DNA of 64,000 bases from Streptomyces sp. NBC_01237 (GTDB taxonomy: Bacteria > Actinomycetota > Actinomycetes > Streptomycetales > Streptomycetaceae). Each line of letters begins with the position of its first letter. Position 1 is the stretch's first letter. This document shows, piece after piece, positions 49,723-57,438 of this stretch. The position numbers and the translations under genes are program-made. The notes below the pieces were generated by a model. The model was not told where the DNA came from, ran no database searches, and saw only the letters and a program-made list of their open reading frames with translations. Location: contig NZ_CP108508.1 in the NCBI RefSeq assembly GCF_035917275.1, positions 5,084,001 to 5,148,000 on the forward strand. The letters run 5' to 3'.

Positions 49723-50904
49723 TCACCGGCACAGGGCCGTTTCCACGACGTTGTCGACACGCTTCCTGGACGCCTCGTCGGACAGCTGGACGGTGACCGC
49801 GACATGGGCGGCGCGGCCGTCGTCGGTGGCGCCGCCCCGGGTCTCGTACCCCGGGAAGCTGCCGCCGTGGCCCCAGTAGATTCCGCCGTCGCACGGCAGC
49901 GGCCTGCTCACGATCCCCAGTCCGTAGCGGGCGCCGGGGCCGAAGGTCTTGTCCGCGGGGCGGGTGGCGCCGCGCATCTCCGCGAGCTGGGCCGGGCGCA
50001 GGAGGTGGCCGCGCAGGAGCGCGCCGAAGAAGCGGTTGAGATCGGAGTCGGTGGAGATCAACTGCCCGGCCGCCCAGCCCCAGGAGGGGTCGATCTCCGT
50101 GACGTCGGTCAGCGGCGCGCCCACCGAATCCTGGTAGTAGCCCTTGGGATGGGGCCCTCGGACGGTCGCGTCACCGGGGGCCGGGAAGTAGGTGTGGCGC
50201 AGCCCGACGCGCTTGATGATGCGCCGGTCCATCTCCTTGGCGAGGGGGTTCCTCGTGACCTTCTCGACGATCAGGCCCGCCAGTACGTAGTTCGTGTTGC
50301 TGTACTCCCACTTCTTCCCCGGCTCGAAGCCGGCCTTGTGCTGGAGCGCGATGTCGACGAGCTCGCGGGGGGCGAAGTAACGGACCTCCTCGCCCAGGTA
50401 GTTGCTGTAGTTGGGGAGCCCGCTGGTCTGCTGGAGGAGGTGACGGACGGTGATGCGGCTTCCGTCGATCCCCTCCCCGCGGACGAGGCCCGGCAAATAG
50501 GTGTCGACCGGGGCGTCCAGGCGGATCTTCCCTTCACCGACCAGTTGCAGCACGACGACCGCGGTGAACGACTTGGTGTTGCTGCCGATCCGTATCCGGC
50601 CGTCCCTGGGCACCTTCGCTCCGGTGGCCAGGTCACCGATCCCCGCGGTGTAGTCACGGGTGCGGCCGTCGCGGTCCGTGACGCTCGCCAGCGCGCCGGG
50701 CGGCCCGTCCGGGTGCACCAGCGTGTTCAGGCCCCGCTGGACGGTGTCGGTCCGCCCCGAGGCGGCGAACGCCGCGGGTGGCGCCAGGGCACCCATCGTC
50801 ATGACGCCGACGACCACCGCGGCGGCTGCGGCCACGCGCCGACTGCCACGCCGCCCGCCCTGCCGGCCGGGAGAACGGAACCTCTGCCATGCCTGCTCAC
50901 GCAC
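49723..50904 (-). CDS. secreted serine hydrolase (beta-lactamase/DD-peptidase family)
   Basis: A 393-residue class C beta-lactamase-fold enzyme with a long N-terminal signal peptide (RR-containing, cleavage probably after AFAASG region, near 48). All three active-site motifs are present: SNTK (Ser108, Lys111), YSN (201-203) and HGG near 343. This pattern is typical of Streptomyces D-Ala-D-Ala carboxypeptidases and related esterases. GTG 50904 has a GGAG seven bases upstream. It is convergent with the lipoprotein gene. True substrate unknown. Confidence 0.9.
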   Translation of the reverse strand: MREQAWQRFRSPGRQGGRRGSRRVAAAAAVVVGVMTMGALAPPAAFAASGRTDTVQRGLNTLVHPDGPPGALASVTDRDGRTRDYTAGIGDLATGAKVPRDGRIRIGSNTKSFTAVVVLQLVGEGKIRLDAPVDTYLPGLVRGEGIDGSRITVRHLLQQTSGLPNYSNYLGEEVRYFAPRELVDIALQHKAGFEPGKKWEYSNTNYVLAGLIVEKVTRNPLAKEMDRRIIKRVGLRHTYFPAPGDATVRGPHPKGYYQDSVGAPLTDVTEIDPSWGWAAGQLISTDSDLNRFFGALLRGHLLRPAQLAEMRGATRPADKTFGPGARYGLGIVSRPLPCDGGIYWGHGGSFPGYETRGGATDDGRAAHVAVTVQLSDEASRKRVDNVVETALCR

Positions 50905-51030
50905 GCGCCAACTCCTCTGGAACTGTCGGGGAAACCGGCGATGTCCGCCGGGCCCAGCATCTCCGGAGGCGGCCTCACGGGGCGATCCTGCTACCCGCCC
51001 GGTGCGGGGTGGGGCTAACCCCCGAGGCGC

Positions 51031-51687
51031 TCAGCCCCGTGCCACGTCCTCCGCGATCATCTCCAGCCAGGCGCGATGGCTGTACGGAGCCGGAGGGTCC
51101 ACCTCCAGGCCCAGGACCGCCAGGCCCAGGGAAAGGTCCGCCTCGTCCAGGCCCAGCGCGAGCAGCTCGTGCACCTCACCGAGCATTCGGGCCGTGAGGC
51201 CGCGGTCCGATGTGTCCAGGTAGTCGCGCAGCGCCTCCTCGTGCTCCTCGAACTCCGCCCCGAAGTCCTGCGAGAACCAGCCGCCCAGGAACTGCCCCAG
51301 CTCAGGGAACCGGGCCTGCCACTCCCATGGCGTACGAGGTGCCCCGGGCGGTGGCACGTCACCTTCCGCCAGGCTGCGCCGCAGATGGCCGGCGACCATC
51401 AGCAGCCAGGACTGAACCGCCGCGTTGTCCAGACCCGTGTCGGGCAGCGGATAGACCTCGCCGAGCCGCAGCCGCAGCGGCCCCGGAGGGTTGCGGGCGT
51501 ACTCGCGCAGCTGAGTCTCGGCGGCGCCGATCGCCCAGGGCCGGGTGTGCCAGGTGTGCCGCAGATAGGCGGTGAGGGCTTCGCCGGGCTTCTCCTCGGT
51601 GTCGTCGGCGGGCAGCCCGGCATACGCCCGGAGCACCTGGTCCATCTCGCCGTACTGACGGTCGTGCTGGAGCGGGGTCAACGCCAT
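51031..51687 (-). CDS. CdiI-like immunity protein
   Basis: A 218-residue acidic protein. The C-terminal half matches a contact-dependent-inhibition immunity family: FPELGQFLGGWFSQDFGAEF, then a helical region ending VHELLALGLDEADLSL and VDPPAPYSHRAWLEMIAED. It is last in a minus-strand toxin/immunity set, 15 bases after the orphan RNase A-like gene, so it is probably the antidote to that toxin. The N-terminal ~90 residues are not recognised. Confidence 0.72.
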   Translation of the reverse strand: MALTPLQHDRQYGEMDQVLRAYAGLPADDTEEKPGEALTAYLRHTWHTRPWAIGAAETQLREYARNPPGPLRLRLGEVYPLPDTGLDNAAVQSWLLMVAGHLRRSLAEGDVPPPGAPRTPWEWQARFPELGQFLGGWFSQDFGAEFEEHEEALRDYLDTSDRGLTARMLGEVHELLALGLDEADLSLGLAVLGLEVDPPAPYSHRAWLEMIAEDVARG

Positions 51688-51702
51688 GGCGGGCCCTTCC
51701 TC

Positions 51703-52002
51703 TCAGAGGTGGATCGGGAAGGTGGCGTGCACGGCGAAGCCGAGCGGACTGTCCGGGGCGGTCTTCAGCACCACCCGCGCGGCCCGCGCGTCCACCGGTC
51801 CGAGTCCGGCCAGCATCATCGCCTGGAGCAGTACCTGCCCGACCGGCTCGGGCCGGGAGGGCCACGACGCCTCGATGGTGAGCCGCTGCCGTGTCGACAG
51901 GGCCAGCCATCGGTGTACCGACTGCTCGTTCTGGCTGACCACCGCCTGGGTGGCCCACTGGGCGGTCTCCCGGTCGGTATAGGTGGCGGAACGCGTCAGC
52001 AC
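51703..52002 (-). CDS. orphan RNase A-like toxin module
   Basis: A 99-residue protein resembling the bacterial RNase A-like toxin domain (CdiA C-terminal type): YTDRETAQWATQAVVSQNEQ, VHRWLA, and a terminal VVLKTAPDSPLGFAVHATFP. It lacks any delivery domain, signal peptide or WXG part, so it is a displaced C-terminal module of the kind found downstream of full-length polymorphic toxins. GTG 52002 overlaps the upstream immunity gene by seven bases. The catalytic residues cannot be fixed by eye. Confidence 0.7.
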   Translation of the reverse strand: MLTRSATYTDRETAQWATQAVVSQNEQSVHRWLALSTRQRLTIEASWPSRPEPVGQVLLQAMMLAGLGPVDARAARVVLKTAPDSPLGFAVHATFPIHL

Positions 52003-52745
52003 GGCGTCGGCTCCTCTCGGCCGCCGGTCCAGGCGATCGGCCCGTGCTCCCGGCGCAGATGGTCGGTCAGGGTATCGGGGATCAGGGTCAGCCAGGTGGT
52101 CCAGGACTCCTGGGACCCGGAGCCGAGGCCGAGTTCGAAGGCGAAGAACCGGCGCAGGGCACCGTCATCGGGGAAGAGCGCGAGGGCCTCCGCGCATTCG
52201 GCGACGAGGGGCGGCAGCCGCCACTGGCACAGCCCACCCCCGTGGCATTCGGCGACGAACAGCCCGATCCCCTCGACGTCGGTCAGGTCCGGGTCCTCCA
52301 GCGCGATGCCGTCCTGCCCGAAGTACAGCGACAGCATCTGGGTCAGCTGTGGGAACCGCAGGCCCAGTTCCCACACGGTCGGGACCATGCTGCCGAGCCT
52401 GGCGTACAGACCGGCCGGCCACTCGTCGGCGTAGGAGGCGATGTCGAGGAACACCGACGGCTCGCCCCCGGCTCCGGACCTCTCCGCCAGCTCCCGCAGA
52501 TCCTTGGGCACCCGCTCCACCGCCGAACCGCCCGCCGACAGCGCCTCCCCGATGGCCCGCACCTCGGCGGCGGCCTCGTGGACCGTCACTCCGCCCCGCT
52601 CCCACCGGTCCCACAACACGCGCAGCGGAGCCTGCAACGCCTCGGCCCTCACCTCGGGGTCGGCGGGAACGCCGGGGGAGGTGAAGGGCAGGAAGGGGCT
52701 GAGCAGCGTGCGGGCGGCCGAGTAGCGGAAGTGGTTCTCGTGCAC
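51996..52745 (-). CDS. probable immunity protein to the full-length toxin
   Basis: A 249-residue soluble, acidic protein directly downstream of the RNase A-like polymorphic toxin. It contains ARLGSMVPTVWELGLRFPQL and ECHGGGLCQWRLPPLVAECA. I do not recognise a named family; the role is inferred from position between toxin and orphan toxin modules. GTG 52745 after AGGAA is chosen; the frame is open further upstream into the toxin gene. Confidence 0.6.
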   Translation of the reverse strand: MHENHFRYSAARTLLSPFLPFTSPGVPADPEVRAEALQAPLRVLWDRWERGGVTVHEAAAEVRAIGEALSAGGSAVERVPKDLRELAERSGAGGEPSVFLDIASYADEWPAGLYARLGSMVPTVWELGLRFPQLTQMLSLYFGQDGIALEDPDLTDVEGIGLFVAECHGGGLCQWRLPPLVAECAEALALFPDDGALRRFFAFELGLGSGSQESWTTWLTLIPDTLTDHLRREHGPIAWTGGREEPTPC

Positions 52746-52764
52746 GGGGCGGTTCCTGACCTGG

Positions 52765-54582
52765 CTAGGGGGACTCAGGGAAGGCGGTGACCACGATGAA
52801 CGGCGGCACTCTGCCGTCGTCGACACCTTGGATGCGGACGATCACATTGTGCGTGTCGGCCGGGAGCCCGGTGGCACTGGTCACGGTTGATCCGGTGACA
52901 TCCGTGAAGGGGGTCTTGGGCAGCACGAACTGCCCGGTGGGGTTGGCCGTCAGCTTTTGGGTGATCTCCGCTTCGTTCCGGTCGATCGTCGACTGGACGA
53001 ACCGCTGCGCGCTGGTGAGGTCCGTGAACGAGGACGCGGCCGGAGGGTGCTGGTCCCGCATACGTATCTGCAACTGTTCGGGGGTCAGAGCCACGTGCCG
53101 GTCGATGGGGTGTGTGCTCTGCGTACCGACCTTCATGTCCTCCTGGTTGGCGAGGTCGATGGGGTACGTGTGGTTCGTGGCACTGTCCCCGGGCACCGTC
53201 CAGTTGTGCTTCGGCTCGTAGCCCTCGATGCTCCGCGCACCGATCGACTGAGCGCGGGCCTCCTCGGCCAGGAAGGTCGGCACGCTCTTCCTCGCCTCCT
53301 CCAGTGCGTCGGTCAGCCCCTTCATCTGCTGTGCCAGGAGTTGGGTGTCGGCGTTGTAGCGGTTCACCCCGCTGTCGAGCTTCGGAGTGTCGATGTTCTC
53401 GATGAACTGCTCGGCCAGGCCCACCACGTTGCCGATGACGAGACGGAAGATGTCCTCGGCCGCACCCTTGAAATTGTCCAGTTCCATGCAGTCCTTGGCG
53501 GCCTGGATGTACACCTGCTCGATCACCTTGCGGACCGCCCTCACCGCGTCGGCGAACCGGTCCAGGAGATCGGCGATCTTGCGCGCGGTATCGATCAGAA
53601 TCTGGAGAACGGGCTGCTGGCCGGACATGTGCTTCCAGCGGTACCCCTTGGCCACGGGGTTGGGCGCATTCTTCCCCCAGAACCTCGTACCCCACAGGCT
53701 TCCGGTGAACTGGCCCATGGCCGCCTGCCATTCGCCGCTGACCGGCGAGGGACCGGGGTCTCGCAGGTAGCCGATGGCCGCGTCGAGGTCCCGGCCGGAT
53801 TTCTCTGCGTCTTCGGCGACCTTGCGCCAGAGCGCGGCCACCTTCGGCAGATCGTCGTCGTTGCCGCCGGGGGTGATGTCGGCGACCTTGCCGTGCCGGA
53901 GAGCCCGTCTCAGAGCCTGCTCCAGGAGCCAGTGCAGGGCCCGGCCCACCTCGCCCATCACGTTGTCGATGATCCGGTCGCCCCAGGCGCCGCCGCCGTC
54001 CCCGCCTCCCCAGCCGAGGTCCGCCACCTTTCCGTACGGCGGTGGGGTCCGGATCACCTCCGGTACGGCCTTCAGGGTGGTCGGGGCGCCCCAGCTGGGA
54101 TGGGAGGCGTACTCCGCGCTGACGTAGTTGTTCGCGGTGATGGTCAGGCCGGTGGAGACACCGCCGACCGCGACCACGGCCTTGGCCCACACCTCCAGAT
54201 AGAGGGCGGTGACGGCGTTGTACTGCTCCACGAACTCCGACGGCCCCGAGCCGATGCCGCAGACGTGCTTGTGGCCTTCCAGGGCGTCCAGCAGATACTT
54301 CGGGGCCTTGTGGAAGTCCGACTGATGGTTCCGGATCAGGTACGAGGTGTACCAGACGTGACCCGGGTCGACGTCGAAGCCACTGACATAGCCCCCGGGG
54401 TCCACCGACGGCTTGAGTGACTGGACCTCCTTCACCGGGTCGGGCTTGGGCTGAGCCTGGGAGATGTCGTTGCCCTGGGGGTCGTAGAGCTTCCCCGGGG
54501 CGGGCGACGGAACCGCGGGCGTGGTCGGCGGACCGCCGCTGTTCCCGCCTGAGCCTGGCGGTGGCGGTGGGGGAGTGGCCAT
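52765..54582 (-). CDS. polymorphic toxin with C-terminal RNase A-like domain
   Basis: A 605-residue protein. It opens with a Pro/Gly-rich tail (PPPPPPGSGGNSGGPPTTPA) and a long helical body (about 80-480) without a signal peptide. The C-terminal ~95 residues match the bacterial RNase A-like toxin domain (SSFTDLTSAQRFVQSTIDRN to IVRIQGVDDGRVPPFIVVTA) with a preceding DRHVALTPEQLQIRM. Two WXG100-like genes lie immediately upstream, pointing to type VII export. Its ATG overlaps the WXG100 stop (TGATG). It should cleave RNA in a rival cell. No ESX core genes are nearby. Confidence 0.85.
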   Translation of the reverse strand: MATPPPPPPGSGGNSGGPPTTPAVPSPAPGKLYDPQGNDISQAQPKPDPVKEVQSLKPSVDPGGYVSGFDVDPGHVWYTSYLIRNHQSDFHKAPKYLLDALEGHKHVCGIGSGPSEFVEQYNAVTALYLEVWAKAVVAVGGVSTGLTITANNYVSAEYASHPSWGAPTTLKAVPEVIRTPPPYGKVADLGWGGGDGGGAWGDRIIDNVMGEVGRALHWLLEQALRRALRHGKVADITPGGNDDDLPKVAALWRKVAEDAEKSGRDLDAAIGYLRDPGPSPVSGEWQAAMGQFTGSLWGTRFWGKNAPNPVAKGYRWKHMSGQQPVLQILIDTARKIADLLDRFADAVRAVRKVIEQVYIQAAKDCMELDNFKGAAEDIFRLVIGNVVGLAEQFIENIDTPKLDSGVNRYNADTQLLAQQMKGLTDALEEARKSVPTFLAEEARAQSIGARSIEGYEPKHNWTVPGDSATNHTYPIDLANQEDMKVGTQSTHPIDRHVALTPEQLQIRMRDQHPPAASSFTDLTSAQRFVQSTIDRNEAEITQKLTANPTGQFVLPKTPFTDVTGSTVTSATGLPADTHNVIVRIQGVDDGRVPPFIVVTAFPESP

Positions 54583-54884
54583 CAGGCAGCCCCCCAGCCG
54601 CGCAGTACCGCTTGATGAGCGGCGCTGTAGTTGGTGTGGGCGCCGGTCACGACCTCGTGCAGCCAGGTCTGGCGGGCTTTGAGATCGGCCATTTCGGCGC
54701 TCCACCGGTCCAGGGTGAGGACGAAGGAATCACGCGCGTCGCCCTGCCACCCGAGCACCACCTTCTCCGTGCGCTCGTACAGCAGCCCCAGTTCCTCGTT
54801 GAGCTTCCGGAGGATCTCCTCCAACTCGCCCGCCAGCGCCTGTAAGGCGATGATGTCGACACCAATGTGATCGTCGCTCGTCAC
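54582..54884 (-). CDS. WXG100 family protein
   Basis: A 100-residue helical-hairpin protein with the diagnostic turn VVLGWQGDARDSF (WxG) between two amphipathic helices. It begins at GTG 54884 and its stop overlaps the toxin start. Proteins of this kind chaperone or accompany type VII substrates, so it is likely the targeting partner of the toxin. Confidence 0.85.
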   Translation of the reverse strand: MTSDDHIGVDIIALQALAGELEEILRKLNEELGLLYERTEKVVLGWQGDARDSFVLTLDRWSAEMADLKARQTWLHEVVTGAHTNYSAAHQAVLRGWGAA

Positions 54885-54900
54885 GTCCCGCCCCCCCCCG

Positions 54901-55305
54901 CTATAGGTCGTTGATCCGGCTGCGGGGAGCAGGTGGCACCGGCGTGGTGGGCGGGGCCTGAAGAGCGGCGGCCTCCCGTGCGATGTCGGTGTCGGCCTGT
55001 ACCCGCCGCATCTGAGCCAGGACGTCCAGCTCCTGCTCGGTGAAGCCGTCCCTAGCGAGCCTTGCCGCTTCCTCCAGCAGCCGCAGATCCTCACGGATCC
55101 GTACGGCGTCCTCCGCCGCACCCTTCTGCAGGGTGCGGTAGGCCTCACCGGCCGCCCCCCGCCAGCGGGACTGGATCCGGTCCACGATGCCGTCCATCTG
55201 CCGCACCTGGCTGTCCAGATGCCGCTGCATGGCGTCGAGATCGTTGGCGAGCTTCGTCAGCCCGTCGTCTTCCGGAACTTCGAGATCAGGGTTGTGCACT
55301 GCCAT
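54901..55305 (-). CDS. second WXG100-like protein
   Basis: A 134-residue protein with two helices around RIQSRWRGAAGEAYRTLQ, a WxG-type turn, followed by a longer helical tail ending in a Pro-rich stretch (PPTTPVPPAP). ATG 55305 has GGAG six bases upstream; an upstream ATG extends the frame but is less likely. It is first in the toxin operon and may pair with the 100-residue WXG100 protein as a heterodimer. Confidence 0.8.
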   Translation of the reverse strand: MAVHNPDLEVPEDDGLTKLANDLDAMQRHLDSQVRQMDGIVDRIQSRWRGAAGEAYRTLQKGAAEDAVRIREDLRLLEEAARLARDGFTEQELDVLAQMRRVQADTDIAREAAALQAPPTTPVPPAPRSRINDL

Positions 55306-55569
55306 GCCGGACTCCGCCCGCCCCTCGGCCGCGCGCGAAGCCTCCTTCGCGCGCCACAACTTATAAGTGACCTCGTTCAAAAGGAAGATGAGGAAGAGTC
55401 ACGTTATGTACAAGAGAACGTGGGGGCCCGAGTGACGTCGCTGGTCGCCATCCGGGCGCGGTTGGTGAACGTTCGACCGATGAGTTCTGCCCCGCCGCGC
55501 CGTCTGCGTAGGGGAACGTCCCGTGGGGAACGTCCCCCTTCAGCCTTCCGCGCCCGCGGGAGAACCGGG

Positions 55570-56073
55570 ATGAGACGACAAGGAGCGGTGAACACCGTGG
55601 ACCAGGAGAATGTGAGCGCCACCCTGACCGTCGCCGCGCCCGCCGAGAAGGTGTTCGCGGTGCTGGCGGACCCGACGACCCATGCCGCGATCGACGGCAC
55701 CGGCTGGATCCAGGAAGTCGGCGACCGGGCGCCGCTGGCCGAGGTGGGGCAGATCTTCCGGATGGACATGCACCACTCCCACCACCCGAAGGTCGACTAC
55801 CGGGTGGCCAACAAGGTCCACGTCTTCGACCGGGCGCGCGCCATCGGCTGGTTGACGGGGCAGGAGAAGGACGACGGGCAGGTGGAGTACGGCGGCTGGA
55901 CCTGGCGCTACGACCTCGTGTCGCTCGGCCCGTCCCGGACCGGGGTCACGCTCACCTACGACTGGTCGGCGGTGCCGCCGTCCCTACGCGAGGTCTTCCC
56001 GTTCCCGCCGTTCGGCCCCGAGCATCTCGGCAACTCGCTGGACCACCTGGCCGATATCGTCGCGGGCCGCTGA
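55570..56073 (+). CDS. SRPBCC family protein
   Basis: About 167 residues of START/polyketide-cyclase-like fold (SRPBCC): VSATLTVAAPAEKVFAVLAD near the start, WTWRYDLVSLGPSRTGVTLT in the middle and a C-terminal helix LGNSLDHLADIVAG. Such proteins bind hydrophobic ligands. The start is uncertain: ATG 55570, GTG 55588 and GTG 55597 are in frame, with AAGGAG between them. It is divergent from the toxin operon. Confidence 0.82.
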   Translation: MRRQGAVNTVDQENVSATLTVAAPAEKVFAVLADPTTHAAIDGTGWIQEVGDRAPLAEVGQIFRMDMHHSHHPKVDYRVANKVHVFDRARAIGWLTGQEKDDGQVEYGGWTWRYDLVSLGPSRTGVTLTYDWSAVPPSLREVFPFPPFGPEHLGNSLDHLADIVAGR

Positions 56074-56412
56074 GGGCGCCGGACCCGCGGCGGCGTCCGG
56101 CCCGGGGCGCCGTTCGCCCTCGCGGGCGGCGGTACGGCCGGGATTCCGGTCCCGGACGCGTCCTGCTCGTCAACTTCCTGTCCGCCCGGCGCACCACCCT
56201 TGAGATGAAGGTGTGCGCGGCCGGGTGACGAGTCGGCGCGGCGGTCCGTGGAGCCGTCCCCGCTCTCGCCGCCCGGCCTCGTCCGCCGTCCCGCCGACAC
56301 GGAACGCCGGTGTTTCCGGAAGGACATGGCCGGACAGGACGCGCCGCCGCTCCTCTCCCCGGAAGCCGATCCGGACGGGGATCTCGGCGGCCCGTGCGCC
56401 CATACCGCTGTC

Positions 56413-56610
56413 ATATCCGGTGCTTGGAGGGCATGGCGGGCGGAAGTGGCGTTCGCCGGACGGTATGTCACCGACGTCCCCGGTCTCGATGCCGAGGGCC
56501 ACGACGCCCGGCCTCGCTGCTTCGGGTGGATCGTGCACATGACCGAGGAGTGCGCCCGCCACCACGGGCACGCCGATCCGCTGAAGGAGCGCGACAGGGG
56601 TGTGAAGGCG
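56413..56610 (+). pseudogene. C-terminal remnant of a DinB/DUF664 gene
   Basis: A well-biased plus-strand frame reads WRAEVAFAGRYVTDVPGLDA, EGHDARPR, then the diagnostic GWIVHMTEECARHHGHADPL and KERDRGVKAG. This is the C-terminal half of a DUF664/DinB-like (mycothiol-dependent transferase-type) protein, with its metal-binding HxxxH-like helix. The N-terminal half is missing and no start is present. The rest of 56074-56742 shows no other gene. Confidence 0.7.
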
Positions 56611-56742
56611 GGTGCCGCGCTCCCGATGGAGGTGTGGCGCAGTCGGAACCGGGGCGCTGGGGCGAGCACAATGGTGCGGGCGGTCTGTGCAGAGGTGCCT
56701 GAGGCCCTCTCCCGCACCTCTTCCGCTGAAGGAGGACCGGTG

Positions 56743-57381
56743 ATGGACAACTGGCCGGCTCAGCGCACCGGGCCCGGTGACATGCTCCGTAACCAGGCGC
56801 GCGAGCGACTCCTCGACGCGGCGCGGGAACTGTTCGGCGTCGGCGGCTACGCGGAGACCACCGAGATGGCGCTCTGCGAGGCTGCCGGGGTACCGGCCGA
56901 CGTGCTGCGCCAGGAGTTCGGCTCCCGGGAAGGGCTGCTCATCGCCCTGCACAACCGGGTGACGACGAGTGGCCTGCGGGCGGCGGAGAGAGCCCTGCAC
57001 GCGGACGACATAAGCAAGTGCGGAACGGCGGAACGGGTCCAGCGCCTCTTCGACGCCTACGTGGAGGCCGTCACCCGCGATCCGCGTGAGGCGCGGGTGA
57101 CCTTCGTCGAGGTGCTGGGCGTGAGCGCCACCGTGGACGAGCACTGCAAGCTGTGGCGGGCCCTGTGGACGGAGTTCCTGACGGGGGAGGCCGAGCGGGC
57201 GGTGGACCGGGGGGAGGCGGAGGACCGGGATCACCGGGTCGACGTGATGGTGATGGTCGGTACGGTCCATGAGCTCATGGCGCACCACAGCAGGCGGCCC
57301 CGGCGGGCGCGGCCCGGCGAGGTGTCCGGTGAGCTGACCCAGCTCGCGCTGACGATGCTGGGGTCGCAGCAGGGGGAGTGA
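56743..57381 (+). CDS. TetR/AcrR family regulator
   Basis: A 212-residue regulator. The DNA-binding part reads ARERLLDAARELFGVGGYAE, TTEMALCEAAGVPADVLRQE and FGSREGLLIALHNRV, with the usual TetR spacing. A helical effector domain follows. AAGGAGG precedes ATG 56743 (GTG 56740 is an alternative). It lies 57 bases upstream of the histidine kinase on the same strand and may regulate it. Confidence 0.88.
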   Translation: MDNWPAQRTGPGDMLRNQARERLLDAARELFGVGGYAETTEMALCEAAGVPADVLRQEFGSREGLLIALHNRVTTSGLRAAERALHADDISKCGTAERVQRLFDAYVEAVTRDPREARVTFVEVLGVSATVDEHCKLWRALWTEFLTGEAERAVDRGEAEDRDHRVDVMVMVGTVHELMAHHSRRPRRARPGEVSGELTQLALTMLGSQQGE

Positions 57382-57438
57382 CCCGGGAGCGACCCCGGGC
57401 GGGCGGGGGCGGGACACCGGCTCAGTACCGTCCTCGTC

